From JAJFTV01 sp964426355 (GTDB lineage Bacteria > Chloroflexota > Anaerolineae > Anaerolineales > Anaerolineaceae), in assembly GCA_964426355.1 (NCBI GenBank), contig CAYRRA010000040.1, positions 1 to 25,266 of the forward strand: DNA of 25,266 nt. The letters are read 5' to 3'. Numbering within the stretch: position 1 is the stretch's first letter; each line of letters opens with the position of its first letter. Below are positions 7,342-14,555 of the stretch, piece after piece. A program made the position numbers and the translations under genes. The notes under the pieces were generated by a model. That model saw nothing but the letters and a program-made list of their open reading frames with translations. It searched no databases and had not been told where the DNA came from.

Positions 7342-7456
7342 ATTTGCCGGGCTGTTCAAAGGTGAGTGAGAAAAGCGATGCGGCGGCGCAGTTGCGCCAA
7401 TTGGGTTTGAACCCAACCGCTGCCCTTGAACATTCCCGGGCTGCCCCCCGGCAAAT
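7342..7456 (+). ncRNA. Candidate branched structured RNA or packaging-site DNA structure
   Basis: Nested pairings visible by eye: P1, ATTTGCCGGG (7342-7351) with CCCGGCAAAT (7447-7456), 10 bp perfect; P2, GTTCAA-a-GG (7354-7362) with CCTTGAAC (7424-7431), 8 bp with one bulge; P2b, GCGG (7380-7383) with CCGC (7417-7420). P2b closes a three-way junction with two adjacent hairpins, GGCGC-AGTT-GCGCC (7385-7398) and TTGGGT-TTGA-ACCCAA (7401-7416). It lies 50 bases upstream of the terminase-small-like gene. No known RNA family is recognised. It may be a leader RNA, a free small RNA, or a DNA element used in packaging. Confidence 0.45.
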
Positions 7457-7506
7457 CGTTTGGAGTGGTCAGGGAATGCATAAACAAGGAGTGGGAGAAC
7501 GAACAA

Positions 7507-7911
7507 TTGGCGAGGAGAAAAAGTAAGGACACATCCAGAGATGAGGCAAACCATTTGCAGCACGGGTATTACAGCCGCCGTTTTCGCAGCCCGGAATCGT
7601 CCGACCTGGAGAAAATCCCGGAGGGGAAGGGGCTGTTGGATGAGATTACGCTGCTGCGGGTATTGATCCGCCGGGTCTTTGAAGCCGCACATGGCGAAGA
7701 GGATAACCTGGAGACGTGGATGAAATCGCTGCAAACGCTTGGAATGGCATGTACGCGCCTGGCGGCATTAATCAAATTGCAGAAGAGCATGAAAGGCGGT
7801 GAAGATGGCGACCTGGCAGCCGTGCTGAACCGTGCTCTCAGCGAAGTCACGCAGGAGTTGGGGATGGATGCCTTTTTCCACCCGGTATCGGAGCCGGGCA
7901 GCAATGAGTGA
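7507..7911 (+). CDS. Terminase small-subunit-like protein
   Basis: 134-residue basic protein; first gene of the cassette. It begins ARRKSKDTSRDEANHLQHGYYSRRF, and the LxHGYYSRRF signature followed by a helical EITLLRVLIRRVFE segment resembles small proteins that precede large terminases in phage-derived loci of this phylum, from memory. In phages the small terminase recognises the packaging site and loads the motor. The start is TTG at 7507: GGGAG lies nine bases upstream and the conserved part starts there; the in-frame alternative upstream (TTG 7426) falls inside the branched RNA structure. Its last codons overlap the start of the large terminase gene by eight bases, which supports translational coupling and a shared role. 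The family assignment rests mainly on position. Confidence 0.6.
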   Translation: MARRKSKDTSRDEANHLQHGYYSRRFRSPESSDLEKIPEGKGLLDEITLLRVLIRRVFEAAHGEEDNLETWMKSLQTLGMACTRLAALIKLQKSMKGGEDGDLAAVLNRALSEVTQELGMDAFFHPVSEPGSNE

Positions 7912-9460
7912 AGCGGCTGTGCTCAACCTTAATGAGGCGCAGCGGTTGGATACTGCCAAGGCGCTCTTGCGGGATGTGGTTCACTTCACCCGGGAGATGG
8001 GCGGTCTGGCGCTGCGTCAATATCAACAAGATGTCGCCCGGGCGGTGATTAAGTCGGTTTTTCAAGGGTTGGGGCTCTCATTTGTGATCATGTTCCCACG
8101 CCAGAGCGGCAAAAATGAATTACAGGCGCAGATTGAGGCATTCTTGCTTGCCATGTACCGAAATTTTGAGGTGGAGATGGTCAAGGTCAGCCCGACCTGG
8201 AAACCGCAGAGCCTGAATGCCATGCGTCGCCTGGAAAGGGTGTTGAACAGAAACCTGCTTACGCGTGGAAACTGGAAAAAGGAGTCAGGCTATATCTACC
8301 GGGTAGGAAACGCGCGCATCTTTTTCCTGTCGGGTTCACCGGAGACGAACATTGTGGGCGCGACGGCGAACTTACTGCTTCAGGTGGATGAAGCCCAGGA
8401 CGTGCGCACAAGCAAGTTCGATAAAGACATCGCTCCGATGGCTTCCAGCACCAACGCCACTCGCGTATTTTGGGGCACGGCATGGACGGGGCGCACGCTC
8501 CTGGCAAGAGAGCTCCAGGCGGCAAGGCAAGCCGAGCAACAGGATGGGATCCGGCGAGCCTTTGTGATCGACGCAGAGGACGTGGCGCGCGAAGTGCCGG
8601 CGTATGGTCGTTTTGTTGCCGGGCAGGTGTCCCGTCTCGGGCGCGACCATCCATTGGTGCGCACGCAGTATTTTGCAGAGGAAATCCATGCTGATGGAGG
8701 GATGTTCCCCCCCGAACGCAGGGCATTGATGCAGGGCAGGCATATCCCGCAGGATGCACCACTGCCAGGGGAGGTTTATGCTGCACTGATCGACCTGGCT
8801 GGCGAGGATGAGGGCGCAGGAGACGACCCGCAGGCTTTGCAAAACCCGGGGCGCGACCTGACAGCCGTAACCATTGTGTTGTGTGATTTGCGTACGCTGC
8901 ACGATGAAGGGCTTCAGGCACCCGTTTACCGGGTTGTGGGGCGGCGCGAGTGGATTGGCGTTCGGCACAGCGAGCTTTATGGGAAATTACGTGCGCTGCT
9001 GGAGCACTGGTCGGTGCGTTATGCCGTGGTCGATGCAACCGGTGTTGGAGCGGGTTTGACTTCTTTCCTGGTAAAGACATTTGGCGAGCGCATCATCCCG
9101 TTTGTTTTTACTGCTGCCAGCAAAAGCCAGTTGGGTTGGGATTTTCTCTCCATCTGTGACAGCGGCAGGTGGAAGGAAGCACAGGTCTGGGGATCGCCCG
9201 GCATGATCGAAACCAGCAAACGCTTTTGGGAGCAGTGCGAGTTCTGCGAATATCGCGTGCTCGATGTGCCGGGGAAAAGGATGTGCTGGGGGGTGCCGGA
9301 TGGCAGGCGTCATCCTGAAACCGGTGAGGTCCTGCACGATGACCTGCTGGTCAGTGCGGCACTCAGCGCCGTTTTGGATCGGCAAAACTGGGTTCTAACA
9401 GCGCCGGGGGTCATCTTGCAAACCGCTGACGTGCTGGACGACCTGGATGCAGGTTTTTAG
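7904..9460 (+). CDS. terL: Phage terminase large subunit (packaging ATPase-nuclease)
   Basis: 518 residues, full length for a large terminase, the motor that translocates viral DNA into the prohead and cuts it. ATPase domain: Walker A-type loop FPRQSGKN (about 64-71), Walker B LLLQVDEAQD (157-166, catalytic E163), and a coupling motif FWGTAWTG (189-196). The C-terminal RNase H-like nuclease shows three acidic positions: D297 in ALIDLAG, D377 in AVVDATG and D479/D480 in HDDLLVSAAL. All key residues are intact, so the enzyme could be active. The start at 7904 overlaps the previous gene by eight bases; an in-frame ATG at 7832 would give an unrelated extension inside that gene. No frameshift is seen, which argues against old decay. 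Confidence 0.93.
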   Translation: MSEAAVLNLNEAQRLDTAKALLRDVVHFTREMGGLALRQYQQDVARAVIKSVFQGLGLSFVIMFPRQSGKNELQAQIEAFLLAMYRNFEVEMVKVSPTWKPQSLNAMRRLERVLNRNLLTRGNWKKESGYIYRVGNARIFFLSGSPETNIVGATANLLLQVDEAQDVRTSKFDKDIAPMASSTNATRVFWGTAWTGRTLLARELQAARQAEQQDGIRRAFVIDAEDVAREVPAYGRFVAGQVSRLGRDHPLVRTQYFAEEIHADGGMFPPERRALMQGRHIPQDAPLPGEVYAALIDLAGEDEGAGDDPQALQNPGRDLTAVTIVLCDLRTLHDEGLQAPVYRVVGRREWIGVRHSELYGKLRALLEHWSVRYAVVDATGVGAGLTSFLVKTFGERIIPFVFTAASKSQLGWDFLSICDSGRWKEAQVWGSPGMIETSKRFWEQCEFCEYRVLDVPGKRMCWGVPDGRRHPETGEVLHDDLLVSAALSAVLDRQNWVLTAPGVILQTADVLDDLDAGF

Positions 9461-9510
9461 CTTGTTTCTACAGGCGCAGGCAAGAGTGAAAAATGAAAGG
9501 AGATGGGATA

Positions 9511-11559
9511 TTGAGAGAAATCAGGCAGAAGTTAAACGCTCAGGGTGCCGTGACGCAAAAGGGGCTCTTCGAGGTGCTGGCAATCACTGCTGGAGATGGC
9601 AACGGCTGGGTTTTCACCCCTGAAGTTTTGCGTGAATCGCTGGCATTGTGGGACGGCGCAGAATGTTTTATCGACCATAGCTGGTGGGAACGCTCGGTTC
9701 GCGACCTGGCGGGCGTGTTTTATGAGCCGGAATGGGATGCTGTTCAGCAAGGGGTAAAAGTGAAGCTGAGGGCGAGCGGTCCGGGCGGGAAATTATTGAC
9801 CGAGCTGGGAAAGGAGGTGATCCAGGAAACGGGTCCGTTACCGAAGATTGGTTTTTCGGCGGATATTTTGTTCACAGCAAAGAGCAAGCAGGTGGAGCAG
9901 ATTCTACGGGTGTACAGTGTGGACCTGGTTTATAACCCTGCCAGGGGAGGTGCATTTTTAAGGGCTTTGAATTCAAGCGCGGTTTTTCCCCGTGGACCGC
10001 AAGAAGGATTCGACAATCAAAAACCAAACATAATAAAGGAGAAAAAAGTGACCATGATGGAGAAATTGGAGGAATCTGCGGAAGGTTCCATCCATACGCA
10101 GAAAATGCCTGTTTTGGATGAGAAGGGGCAGTTTGAGGAAGACCGCCAGGCGGTGCGCCTGCTGCTGGATGAGCAGAAACGCCAGTCTCAACTGGCAAAA
10201 GAAGCGGAGGCGGCGCGCCAGGTGCGCGTGGAGATGTGCGCTTACCTGCTGGAATCTGCGCTGGGGGCAAGCAAACTGCCGGCTGCGATGCAAAAGCATG
10301 TCAAGGCGCAGTTTGCCGGGAGGGTATTTGAGCCGCCTGAGCTGCAGAAAGCAGTTGAAGAGGCGCGTAGCCTGGTGAGCGAACTGACCGGCGGGATGAC
10401 GGTGCAGGGTCCTGGTCGGCTGCAAGGCATGTTCAACACGCGCGACCAACTGCAGGCGGCTGCCGATGACCTTTTAGGCGCGCCGCGCGAGCGGGGAACT
10501 GAAGGGCTGCACGTTCATAAGCTGCAAGGGGTGCGCGAATTGTATATGCTGCTCACAGGTGATTTTGACTTGCACGGTGGTTATTATGCTGACCGGGTGC
10601 AGCTTGCGGGAACGGCGGACTTCACCGGCATCATCAAGAATGCTCTGAACAAGGTGGTGGTAAACCAGTGGGAAGTACTGGGGCGTGCCGGGTATGACTG
10701 GTGGAAAAATGTGGTCACGGTGGAGCATTTTAACACGCTCAATACCATTACAGGAACCCTGGTCGGAACGGTGGGCACGCTCCCGCCTGTGGCGGAAGGC
10801 GCTGAATATGCAGAACTGGAAATCGGCGATTCCCCGGAAACCGGTACGTTCTACAAGTACGGCGGATATATCCCGCTGACGCTGGAATTAATCGACTGGG
10901 ATGAGACCCGCAAGCTGGCGGCTTACCCGAAGGAACTGGCAAGCGCCGGTTTACGCAAGATCAGCGCGCTGGTGGCAGCTATTTTTACCGATAACACCGG
11001 GACAGGTCCGGTCATGGCGGATGGCGGGGCATTGTTCAACGCGGATGCCATCAGCGTAACGGGCGGACATGCCAACCTGCTGACCACCGCATTATCCGCC
11101 TCGCAGTGGGAGGTGGTCAGCACGGCGGTCTACAACCAGCCCATGCTGGTGAAGAACGCAGCGGGTTTGTATGGGAGCGGACCGAAGATGGCGATCAACC
11201 CGAAATACTGCCTGGTGCCGCGCGCTTTGCAGCTTACTGCGATGAAGATTTTATACCCCAGCCTGGAAAATGCCGCCAATATTTACAGCGAGAACCAGCA
11301 GCGCGGTCAACCCGGCGATGTAATCACCGTGCCGGAGTGGGTGGATGGGAACAATTGGGGGGCGGTCTGCGACCCGCGCATTGCGCCGGCTATTTTTGTG
11401 GGTGAACGCTTTGGTTTGATGCCGGAGGTCTTTATTGCCGGTGATCCCCTGAGCCCGGCAGTGTTCACCAACGACGAACACCGCTTGAAGGTGCGCCATT
11501 TCCTGGCGGTCTGGGTGAACGATTACCGCCCGCTGCATAAAAGCAACGTTTCCGGTTGA
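9511..11559 (+). CDS. Prohead protease fused in frame to scaffold and major capsid protein
   Basis: 682 residues from TTG 9511, chosen because AAGGAGAT ends seven bases upstream; an in-frame ATG at 9493 is the alternative. Residues 1-165 resemble an HK97-type (S78-like) prohead serine protease, with likely catalytic His56 (FIDHSWW) and Ser116 (IGFSADI). Residues about 180-320 are charged and helical, as in a scaffold/delta domain. The rest resembles a major capsid protein (FDLHGGYYADRVQLAG, LVGTVGTLPPVAEGAEY, MAINPKYCLVPRALQ, NDEHRLKVRHFLAVWV). The junction contains a complete internal ribosome binding site with GTG and ATG starts (10035-10059) and an out-of-frame TAATAA. The capsid part may therefore also be made alone (503 residues), or the fusion may stem from a one-base change in the A run at 10019-10023. 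In phages the protease trims scaffold and capsid during head maturation. Confidence 0.82.
   Translation: MREIRQKLNAQGAVTQKGLFEVLAITAGDGNGWVFTPEVLRESLALWDGAECFIDHSWWERSVRDLAGVFYEPEWDAVQQGVKVKLRASGPGGKLLTELGKEVIQETGPLPKIGFSADILFTAKSKQVEQILRVYSVDLVYNPARGGAFLRALNSSAVFPRGPQEGFDNQKPNIIKEKKVTMMEKLEESAEGSIHTQKMPVLDEKGQFEEDRQAVRLLLDEQKRQSQLAKEAEAARQVRVEMCAYLLESALGASKLPAAMQKHVKAQFAGRVFEPPELQKAVEEARSLVSELTGGMTVQGPGRLQGMFNTRDQLQAAADDLLGAPRERGTEGLHVHKLQGVRELYMLLTGDFDLHGGYYADRVQLAGTADFTGIIKNALNKVVVNQWEVLGRAGYDWWKNVVTVEHFNTLNTITGTLVGTVGTLPPVAEGAEYAELEIGDSPETGTFYKYGGYIPLTLELIDWDETRKLAAYPKELASAGLRKISALVAAIFTDNTGTGPVMADGGALFNADAISVTGGHANLLTTALSASQWEVVSTAVYNQPMLVKNAAGLYGSGPKMAINPKYCLVPRALQLTAMKILYPSLENAANIYSENQQRGQPGDVITVPEWVDGNNWGAVCDPRIAPAIFVGERFGLMPEVFIAGDPLSPAVFTNDEHRLKVRHFLAVWVNDYRPLHKSNVSG
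10035..10059 (+). promoter_or_regulatory. Internal ribosome binding site and start for the capsid part
   Basis: AAAGGAGA (10035-10042) followed by six A residues and GTG at 10048, then ATG ATG at 10054 and 10057, all in the frame of the long fusion gene. Spacing to GTG is ideal. The A-rich surroundings look like an intergenic spacer rather than coding sequence, and TAATAA (10031-10036) stands in the +1 frame immediately before it. Independent initiation of scaffold plus capsid from here is likely. Confidence 0.7.
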
Positions 11560-11575
11560 TAAGGAGTTGAGCGAG

Positions 11576-12085
11576 ATGGGTTATGTAAACAACACAAACA
11601 TGAGCATGTTTATCCCCCCGGCGGTCATTGCCAAATCCGCGGGGACGTGGACGCACGGCGTAAGCAGCAATGTTGTTGCAGAAACGCGGACGGCAGGTGA
11701 CGCCAGCTTTAAATTGCTGATCCCGCTGGCGCTGCCGGGAAACAGCCAGGTGAAAGCAGGCGCAAAGCTGAAAAGCCTGGAGGTGTTTTATAAAATCGGC
11801 ACTGCGGCAGCGGATGATTTTGCCACCGTTGCCTTGCACCACATGAGCCTGCCGGCGTCCGGTTCGGCGGTCAGCGGTGAGGATGTGACTGTGACGGTGG
11901 ACGCCGGGCATGACAGCGCCGCTAAACGCAAAGCGCTGGGGGATCATACGATGACGGTAACGCTGAGTGAACCTGTTTATATCGATGAGGGCGATGCGTA
12001 CGTACTCGAATGTTCACTCGATGCGGCAGCCACGACTGTCTTTACCCTCTATGGAGCCTGCGCACATTTTGAATTGAGGGTGTAG
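11576..12085 (+). CDS. Beta-rich virion protein, candidate capsid decoration
   Basis: 169 residues, rich in Ala, Gly, Thr and Val with alternating hydrophobics, as in beta-sandwich structural proteins; no signal peptide. It lies directly after the capsid gene, the usual place for a decoration or head-stabilising protein. Its C-terminal part (TVTLSEPVYIDEGDAYVL ... GACAHFELRV) lines up with that of the protein at 14062-14553 (TITLTNKDNIAAGDYFRL ... GDCYVLAVELR), so the two appear to be diverged paralogues. The start at ATG 11576 follows AAGGAG by nine bases; the TTG at 11567 directly abuts the ribosome binding site and is unlikely. The function is inferred from position only. Confidence 0.65.
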   Translation: MGYVNNTNMSMFIPPAVIAKSAGTWTHGVSSNVVAETRTAGDASFKLLIPLALPGNSQVKAGAKLKSLEVFYKIGTAAADDFATVALHHMSLPASGSAVSGEDVTVTVDAGHDSAAKRKALGDHTMTVTLSEPVYIDEGDAYVLECSLDAAATTVFTLYGACAHFELRV

Positions 12086-12169
12086 CACACGGAGTCATGA
12101 GAATTGTGAGGATGTGAAGAAAATTCGTTCTGGGCGAAGTGTAAATTCAGATAGGAGATGGAGTTGGAA

Positions 12170-12553
12170 ATGGAATTACAAGAGCTATTTACAGGATGGA
12201 CATCCCTGGTGGGCTTTGCGGCATTGATCGCGGTGCTGATTAACATTTTGAAGCTGGCTGGGGTGGTGAAGGATGGCACAGCGCAGACCTGGAGCGCCGG
12301 GTTCAACCTGGCAGGGTTGATGGTTCTCTTTGTTCTGAGGGTGTTTCACCCGGAATTGGATCTAAGCGGGTTCGACCGGCAGGCAGGCGCACTGGCTGAA
12401 GTGGCGATGGTGCTGATCGGTTATATCACGCAGCTTTTTTCTTCCAGGTTGACGCATCTTGCGTTGAAAAACGTGCCGTTGGTGGGGAAGAGCTTTACCG
12501 CAGAAGCGTTGAGGGCTGAAACTTTCCGGGCTCAGGTTTCGGGGCGCAGTTGA
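12170..12553 (+). CDS. Holin-like small membrane protein
   Basis: 127 residues with three hydrophobic segments (about 12-32, 42-59 and 73-92) and a basic, polar C-terminal tail. Size and topology fit phage holins of the three-helix kind, which permeabilise the inner membrane at lysis, but no specific holin family is recognised and no endolysin gene is next to it. Its place, between capsid and adaptor genes, is unusual for a lysis gene. It might instead anchor particles or the portal at the membrane. Several starts compete (ATG 12158, TTG 12164, ATG 12170); ATG 12170 is preferred because GGAG lies six bases upstream. The start of the next gene follows the stop by one base. Confidence 0.6.
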   Translation: MELQELFTGWTSLVGFAALIAVLINILKLAGVVKDGTAQTWSAGFNLAGLMVLFVLRVFHPELDLSGFDRQAGALAEVAMVLIGYITQLFSSRLTHLALKNVPLVGKSFTAEALRAETFRAQVSGRS

Positions 12554-12554
12554 G

Positions 12555-12851
12555 ATGGCAGCAAAGTGGTTGCTGACGCAAATTGCAGCGGAACTGCTGG
12601 GCGAGGAGCCGGTAAGCTGTTACCCAACCGGCACAGGCGGAATGATGGTGCGCGATAGTGCGTATATCGCGCACACCTTCACCCCGCAGCAGGTCTCAGA
12701 GGCGTTGAAGAAGCTGGGGGCAGTGGGGCTGACGGTGCAGCCAGTAGTTGCCGATGCTGGCGGGGAAGATAAAGCGCTGTTGCAGAAAACAAAATCAACA
12801 ACAGCAGCCCGGCGCAGAGGGGAGATCGCAGCGAAGGCAGGTGCGAAATGA
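12555..12851 (+). CDS. Small cassette protein of unknown function
   Basis: 98 residues. The N-terminal half (KWLLTQIAAELLGEEPVSCYPTGTGGMMVRDSAYIAHTFTPQQVSEALKKLG, shown here only as short parts: SCYPTGTGGMMV and FTPQQVSEALKKLG) looks like a compact alpha/beta fold. The last 30 residues are basic and probably flexible. No family is recognised. The gene starts one base after the preceding stop and overlaps the next gene by four bases (ATGA), so it is surely part of the same operon and likely translated by coupling. A packaging or head-assembly accessory role is only a guess from position. Confidence 0.6.
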   Translation: MAAKWLLTQIAAELLGEEPVSCYPTGTGGMMVRDSAYIAHTFTPQQVSEALKKLGAVGLTVQPVVADAGGEDKALLQKTKSTTAARRRGEIAAKAGAK

Positions 12852-13492
12852 CCGACCTGGCGGGTTTCAGAACGATGGCAAGGCGGGTGCTGGGCGACCC
12901 CGGCGGGACGCGCTTTGCCGATGATGTGCTGGATGAAGCCCTGCAATGGGCGCTGATTGCTTATGGTAAGGTGTTGCCGCAAGTGAAGTCGGGCTGCCTG
13001 CCAGTAACCACAGCCGGGCGCGAGCAGTCTCTGGCGACCCTGCAAGAGCTGGTGAACATCCTTGAGGTGAATTATCCCTATGTCAGCGGGAACCCTTCTC
13101 CTGTGGCGTTTGAAAAATGGTATTTCTACACGCGCGATGCTGCCGCGTACGTGTACCTGGGCGGAAACCGTATTCCAGCGGTTGGAGAGGCTCTGCGCCT
13201 GGTTTATACCACCGGGCACACGATTGCCGGGTTGAACGGTGCCCCTCAGACGAGCATACCCGCAGCGGACGAGACCATGTTCGCCAACGGCGCAGCCGGA
13301 AAAGCTGCACTGACCCGCGGCATCCAACTGGTTGAGGCGTACGGAAACCGCATCAGTGAGCCGCAAAAGCTACAAAACTGGGCGGAAAAGATGGTGATGA
13401 CCTTCTTGAGTGATTTAAATACCTTGAAGCGCAGCCCGTTGTTTGCGGTGTTCGCACCTGCCGGGTGGAAGCTGGATCGGTGGGATGGTTGA
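12848..13492 (+). CDS. Head-tail adaptor-like (connector) protein
   Basis: 214 residues. The N-terminus, FRTMARRVLGDPGGTRFADDVLDEALQWALIAYGKVLP when read across about residues 6-43, carries the R-x-LGD ... FxDDxLDEAL pattern seen in phage adaptor/connector proteins that sit under the portal (gp6/gp15-like). The remainder is mixed alpha/beta with an extended aromatic patch (EKWYFYTRDAAAYVYLGG). It overlaps the preceding gene by four bases. If it is a true adaptor, a particle with a neck or tail was at least ancestral. Assignment by pattern only; alternative: a general head-completion protein. Confidence 0.55.
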   Translation: MTDLAGFRTMARRVLGDPGGTRFADDVLDEALQWALIAYGKVLPQVKSGCLPVTTAGREQSLATLQELVNILEVNYPYVSGNPSPVAFEKWYFYTRDAAAYVYLGGNRIPAVGEALRLVYTTGHTIAGLNGAPQTSIPAADETMFANGAAGKAALTRGIQLVEAYGNRISEPQKLQNWAEKMVMTFLSDLNTLKRSPLFAVFAPAGWKLDRWDG

Positions 13493-13501
13493 GAGGAGAG
13501 T

Positions 13502-13876
13502 ATGGGCAAGTATGTACATCCGGATGTATTGGATAGCGCAGTGGGTTACTTTGAGACCCACTGTGACAAAATGACAATGTGTACTGCAGAACCGACGAGT
13601 TATACCGAAGCGAATGTTAGCTTTGCAGTGGCGGAAGTGACGCTGGATGGGGACGATTTTGCGGTCTCGGATGGTGAGGTCGGTGGGCGAAAGGTGACCG
13701 TTTCGGCGCAGAGCAACGTGGAAGTATTCGCTGCGGGAACAGTGACCCACCTTGCTTTGCTGGATACCGTCAATAGCAGGCTGCTGTTAGTGACCACGAT
13801 TTCGAGCAAGATGATGGCTGCGGGAGATTATGCCAACGTCTCTTCTTTTGACTTTGAGATTGGGGAGCCAACCTGA
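13502..13876 (+). CDS. Conserved small virion-type protein
   Basis: 124 residues with an N-terminal YVHPDVLDSAVGYFETHCDKMTMC-like start, followed by a beta-rich body (GGRKVTVSAQSNVEV, THLALLDTVNSRLLLVTTI). From memory this layout (a VLD helix, a Cys/Thr-rich strand, then GRKVTV and HLALLD segments) recurs in structural regions of siphoviral genomes, but I cannot name a characterised function. GGAGAG is close upstream of the ATG, nine bases after the preceding stop. It is followed by an untranslated gap of 185 bases, the largest inside the structural gene run. Confidence 0.6.
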   Translation: MGKYVHPDVLDSAVGYFETHCDKMTMCTAEPTSYTEANVSFAVAEVTLDGDDFAVSDGEVGGRKVTVSAQSNVEVFAAGTVTHLALLDTVNSRLLLVTTISSKMMAAGDYANVSSFDFEIGEPT

Positions 13877-14061
13877 GAGAGCCGAGAGTGGTTGAAGTGG
13901 GCGCAGGGGATCAAGTACCGGGTGATTTGGGGGGGCGGGCATGGTAGGGTGGGCAACCGGAGGTTTAATGGAAGGCACAGCCCACAAAACGCTGTTTTCA
14001 GTGGAGTGGCACTGATGCGATTGAGCGAAGTCTTTGCTAAGCGCATAAGGGAGTTGGATGG
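13877..14061 (+). other. Gap inside the structural operon with hairpins and a possible mini-ORF
   Basis: No normal gene. GTGGGC (13949-13954) pairs with GCCCAC (13980-13985), directly followed by AAAAC-GCT-GTTTT (13986-13998). A 21-codon reading frame, 14015-14080 (MRLSEVFAKRIRELDGWRTHA is its full product; 21 residues, so read it as MRLSEVFAKRIREL plus seven more), has GGAG nine bases upstream and overlaps the next gene's start. It could be a leader peptide or chance. Confidence 0.35.
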
Positions 14062-14553
14062 ATGGCGAACACACGCATGATTTTTTTACCGTTTGCGGCA
14101 GAATTTCCAGCGGGCAATTATCCGCAGCTTAAGCTGGTGAACCGCAGACCGGTGCTGGCGTTTGATGCGGGCAATGACGAGGTTTGTTTCTGGACAGGGG
14201 TGGCTCCGCAGGGACTGGCTGGGACGCTGGCAGTAGTGGTGACGTATATGATGGCAGGCGCAGTGAGCGGGACAGTGGACTTTGAGGCAAGCGTGGAGGC
14301 GGTGAGCGATGGCGATGCTATAGACCTGGACGCAGGGGAGAGTTTTGATACCGCAAACGGGATGAGCGCTGCAACTGTGCCGGGCACAGCCGGGTATATT
14401 GACCAGGCGACCATTACACTGACAAACAAGGATAATATCGCGGCGGGCGATTACTTCAGGTTGAAACTGATGCGGGATGCCGATGACGGCACGAACGACA
14501 CCGCCAGCGGCGACTGCTATGTGCTGGCTGTGGAACTGCGGGATAACGTGTAA
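14062..14553 (+). CDS. Beta-rich virion protein, paralogue of the 11576 protein
   Basis: 163 residues, mostly alternating beta-type sequence (LAVVVTYMMAG, GTVDFEASVEAV) ending in YVLAVELRDNV. The C-terminal third matches the pattern of the protein encoded at 11576-12085: T-(V/I)-T-L ... I-x-x-G-D-x-(Y/F)-x-L ... G-x-C ... E-L-R. This suggests that duplication produced two decoration or neck/tail surface proteins. The ATG is preceded by GGGAG with a spacing of about eight bases. It follows the 185-base gap and precedes the LamG-like gene by two bases. Function is not recognised; the virion role is inferred from context. Confidence 0.6.
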   Translation: MANTRMIFLPFAAEFPAGNYPQLKLVNRRPVLAFDAGNDEVCFWTGVAPQGLAGTLAVVVTYMMAGAVSGTVDFEASVEAVSDGDAIDLDAGESFDTANGMSAATVPGTAGYIDQATITLTNKDNIAAGDYFRLKLMRDADDGTNDTASGDCYVLAVELRDNV

Positions 14554-14555
14554 AG

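Noticed and set aside
7401..7416. TTGGGTTTGAACCCAA resembles a tRNA T-arm
   Set aside because: The perfect stem leaves no 7-base T-loop, and no acceptor, D or anticodon arms can be found around it; it fits as a hairpin of the branched structure.
7249..7734. 161-codon - strand open frame across the structured region and the terminase-small-like gene
   Set aside because: No ribosome binding site, no family features, antisense to the better supported gene.
8259..9080. 273-codon open frame on the - strand inside the terminase gene
   Set aside because: Lies fully antisense to a gene with intact ATPase and nuclease motifs; Pro/Arg/His-rich composition typical of a GC-rich shadow frame.
9511..11559. 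Encapsulin-type nanocompartment as explanation of the capsid gene
   Set aside because: Adjacent terminase, protease domain and portal show a DNA-packaging virus head, not an encapsulin shell with cargo enzyme.
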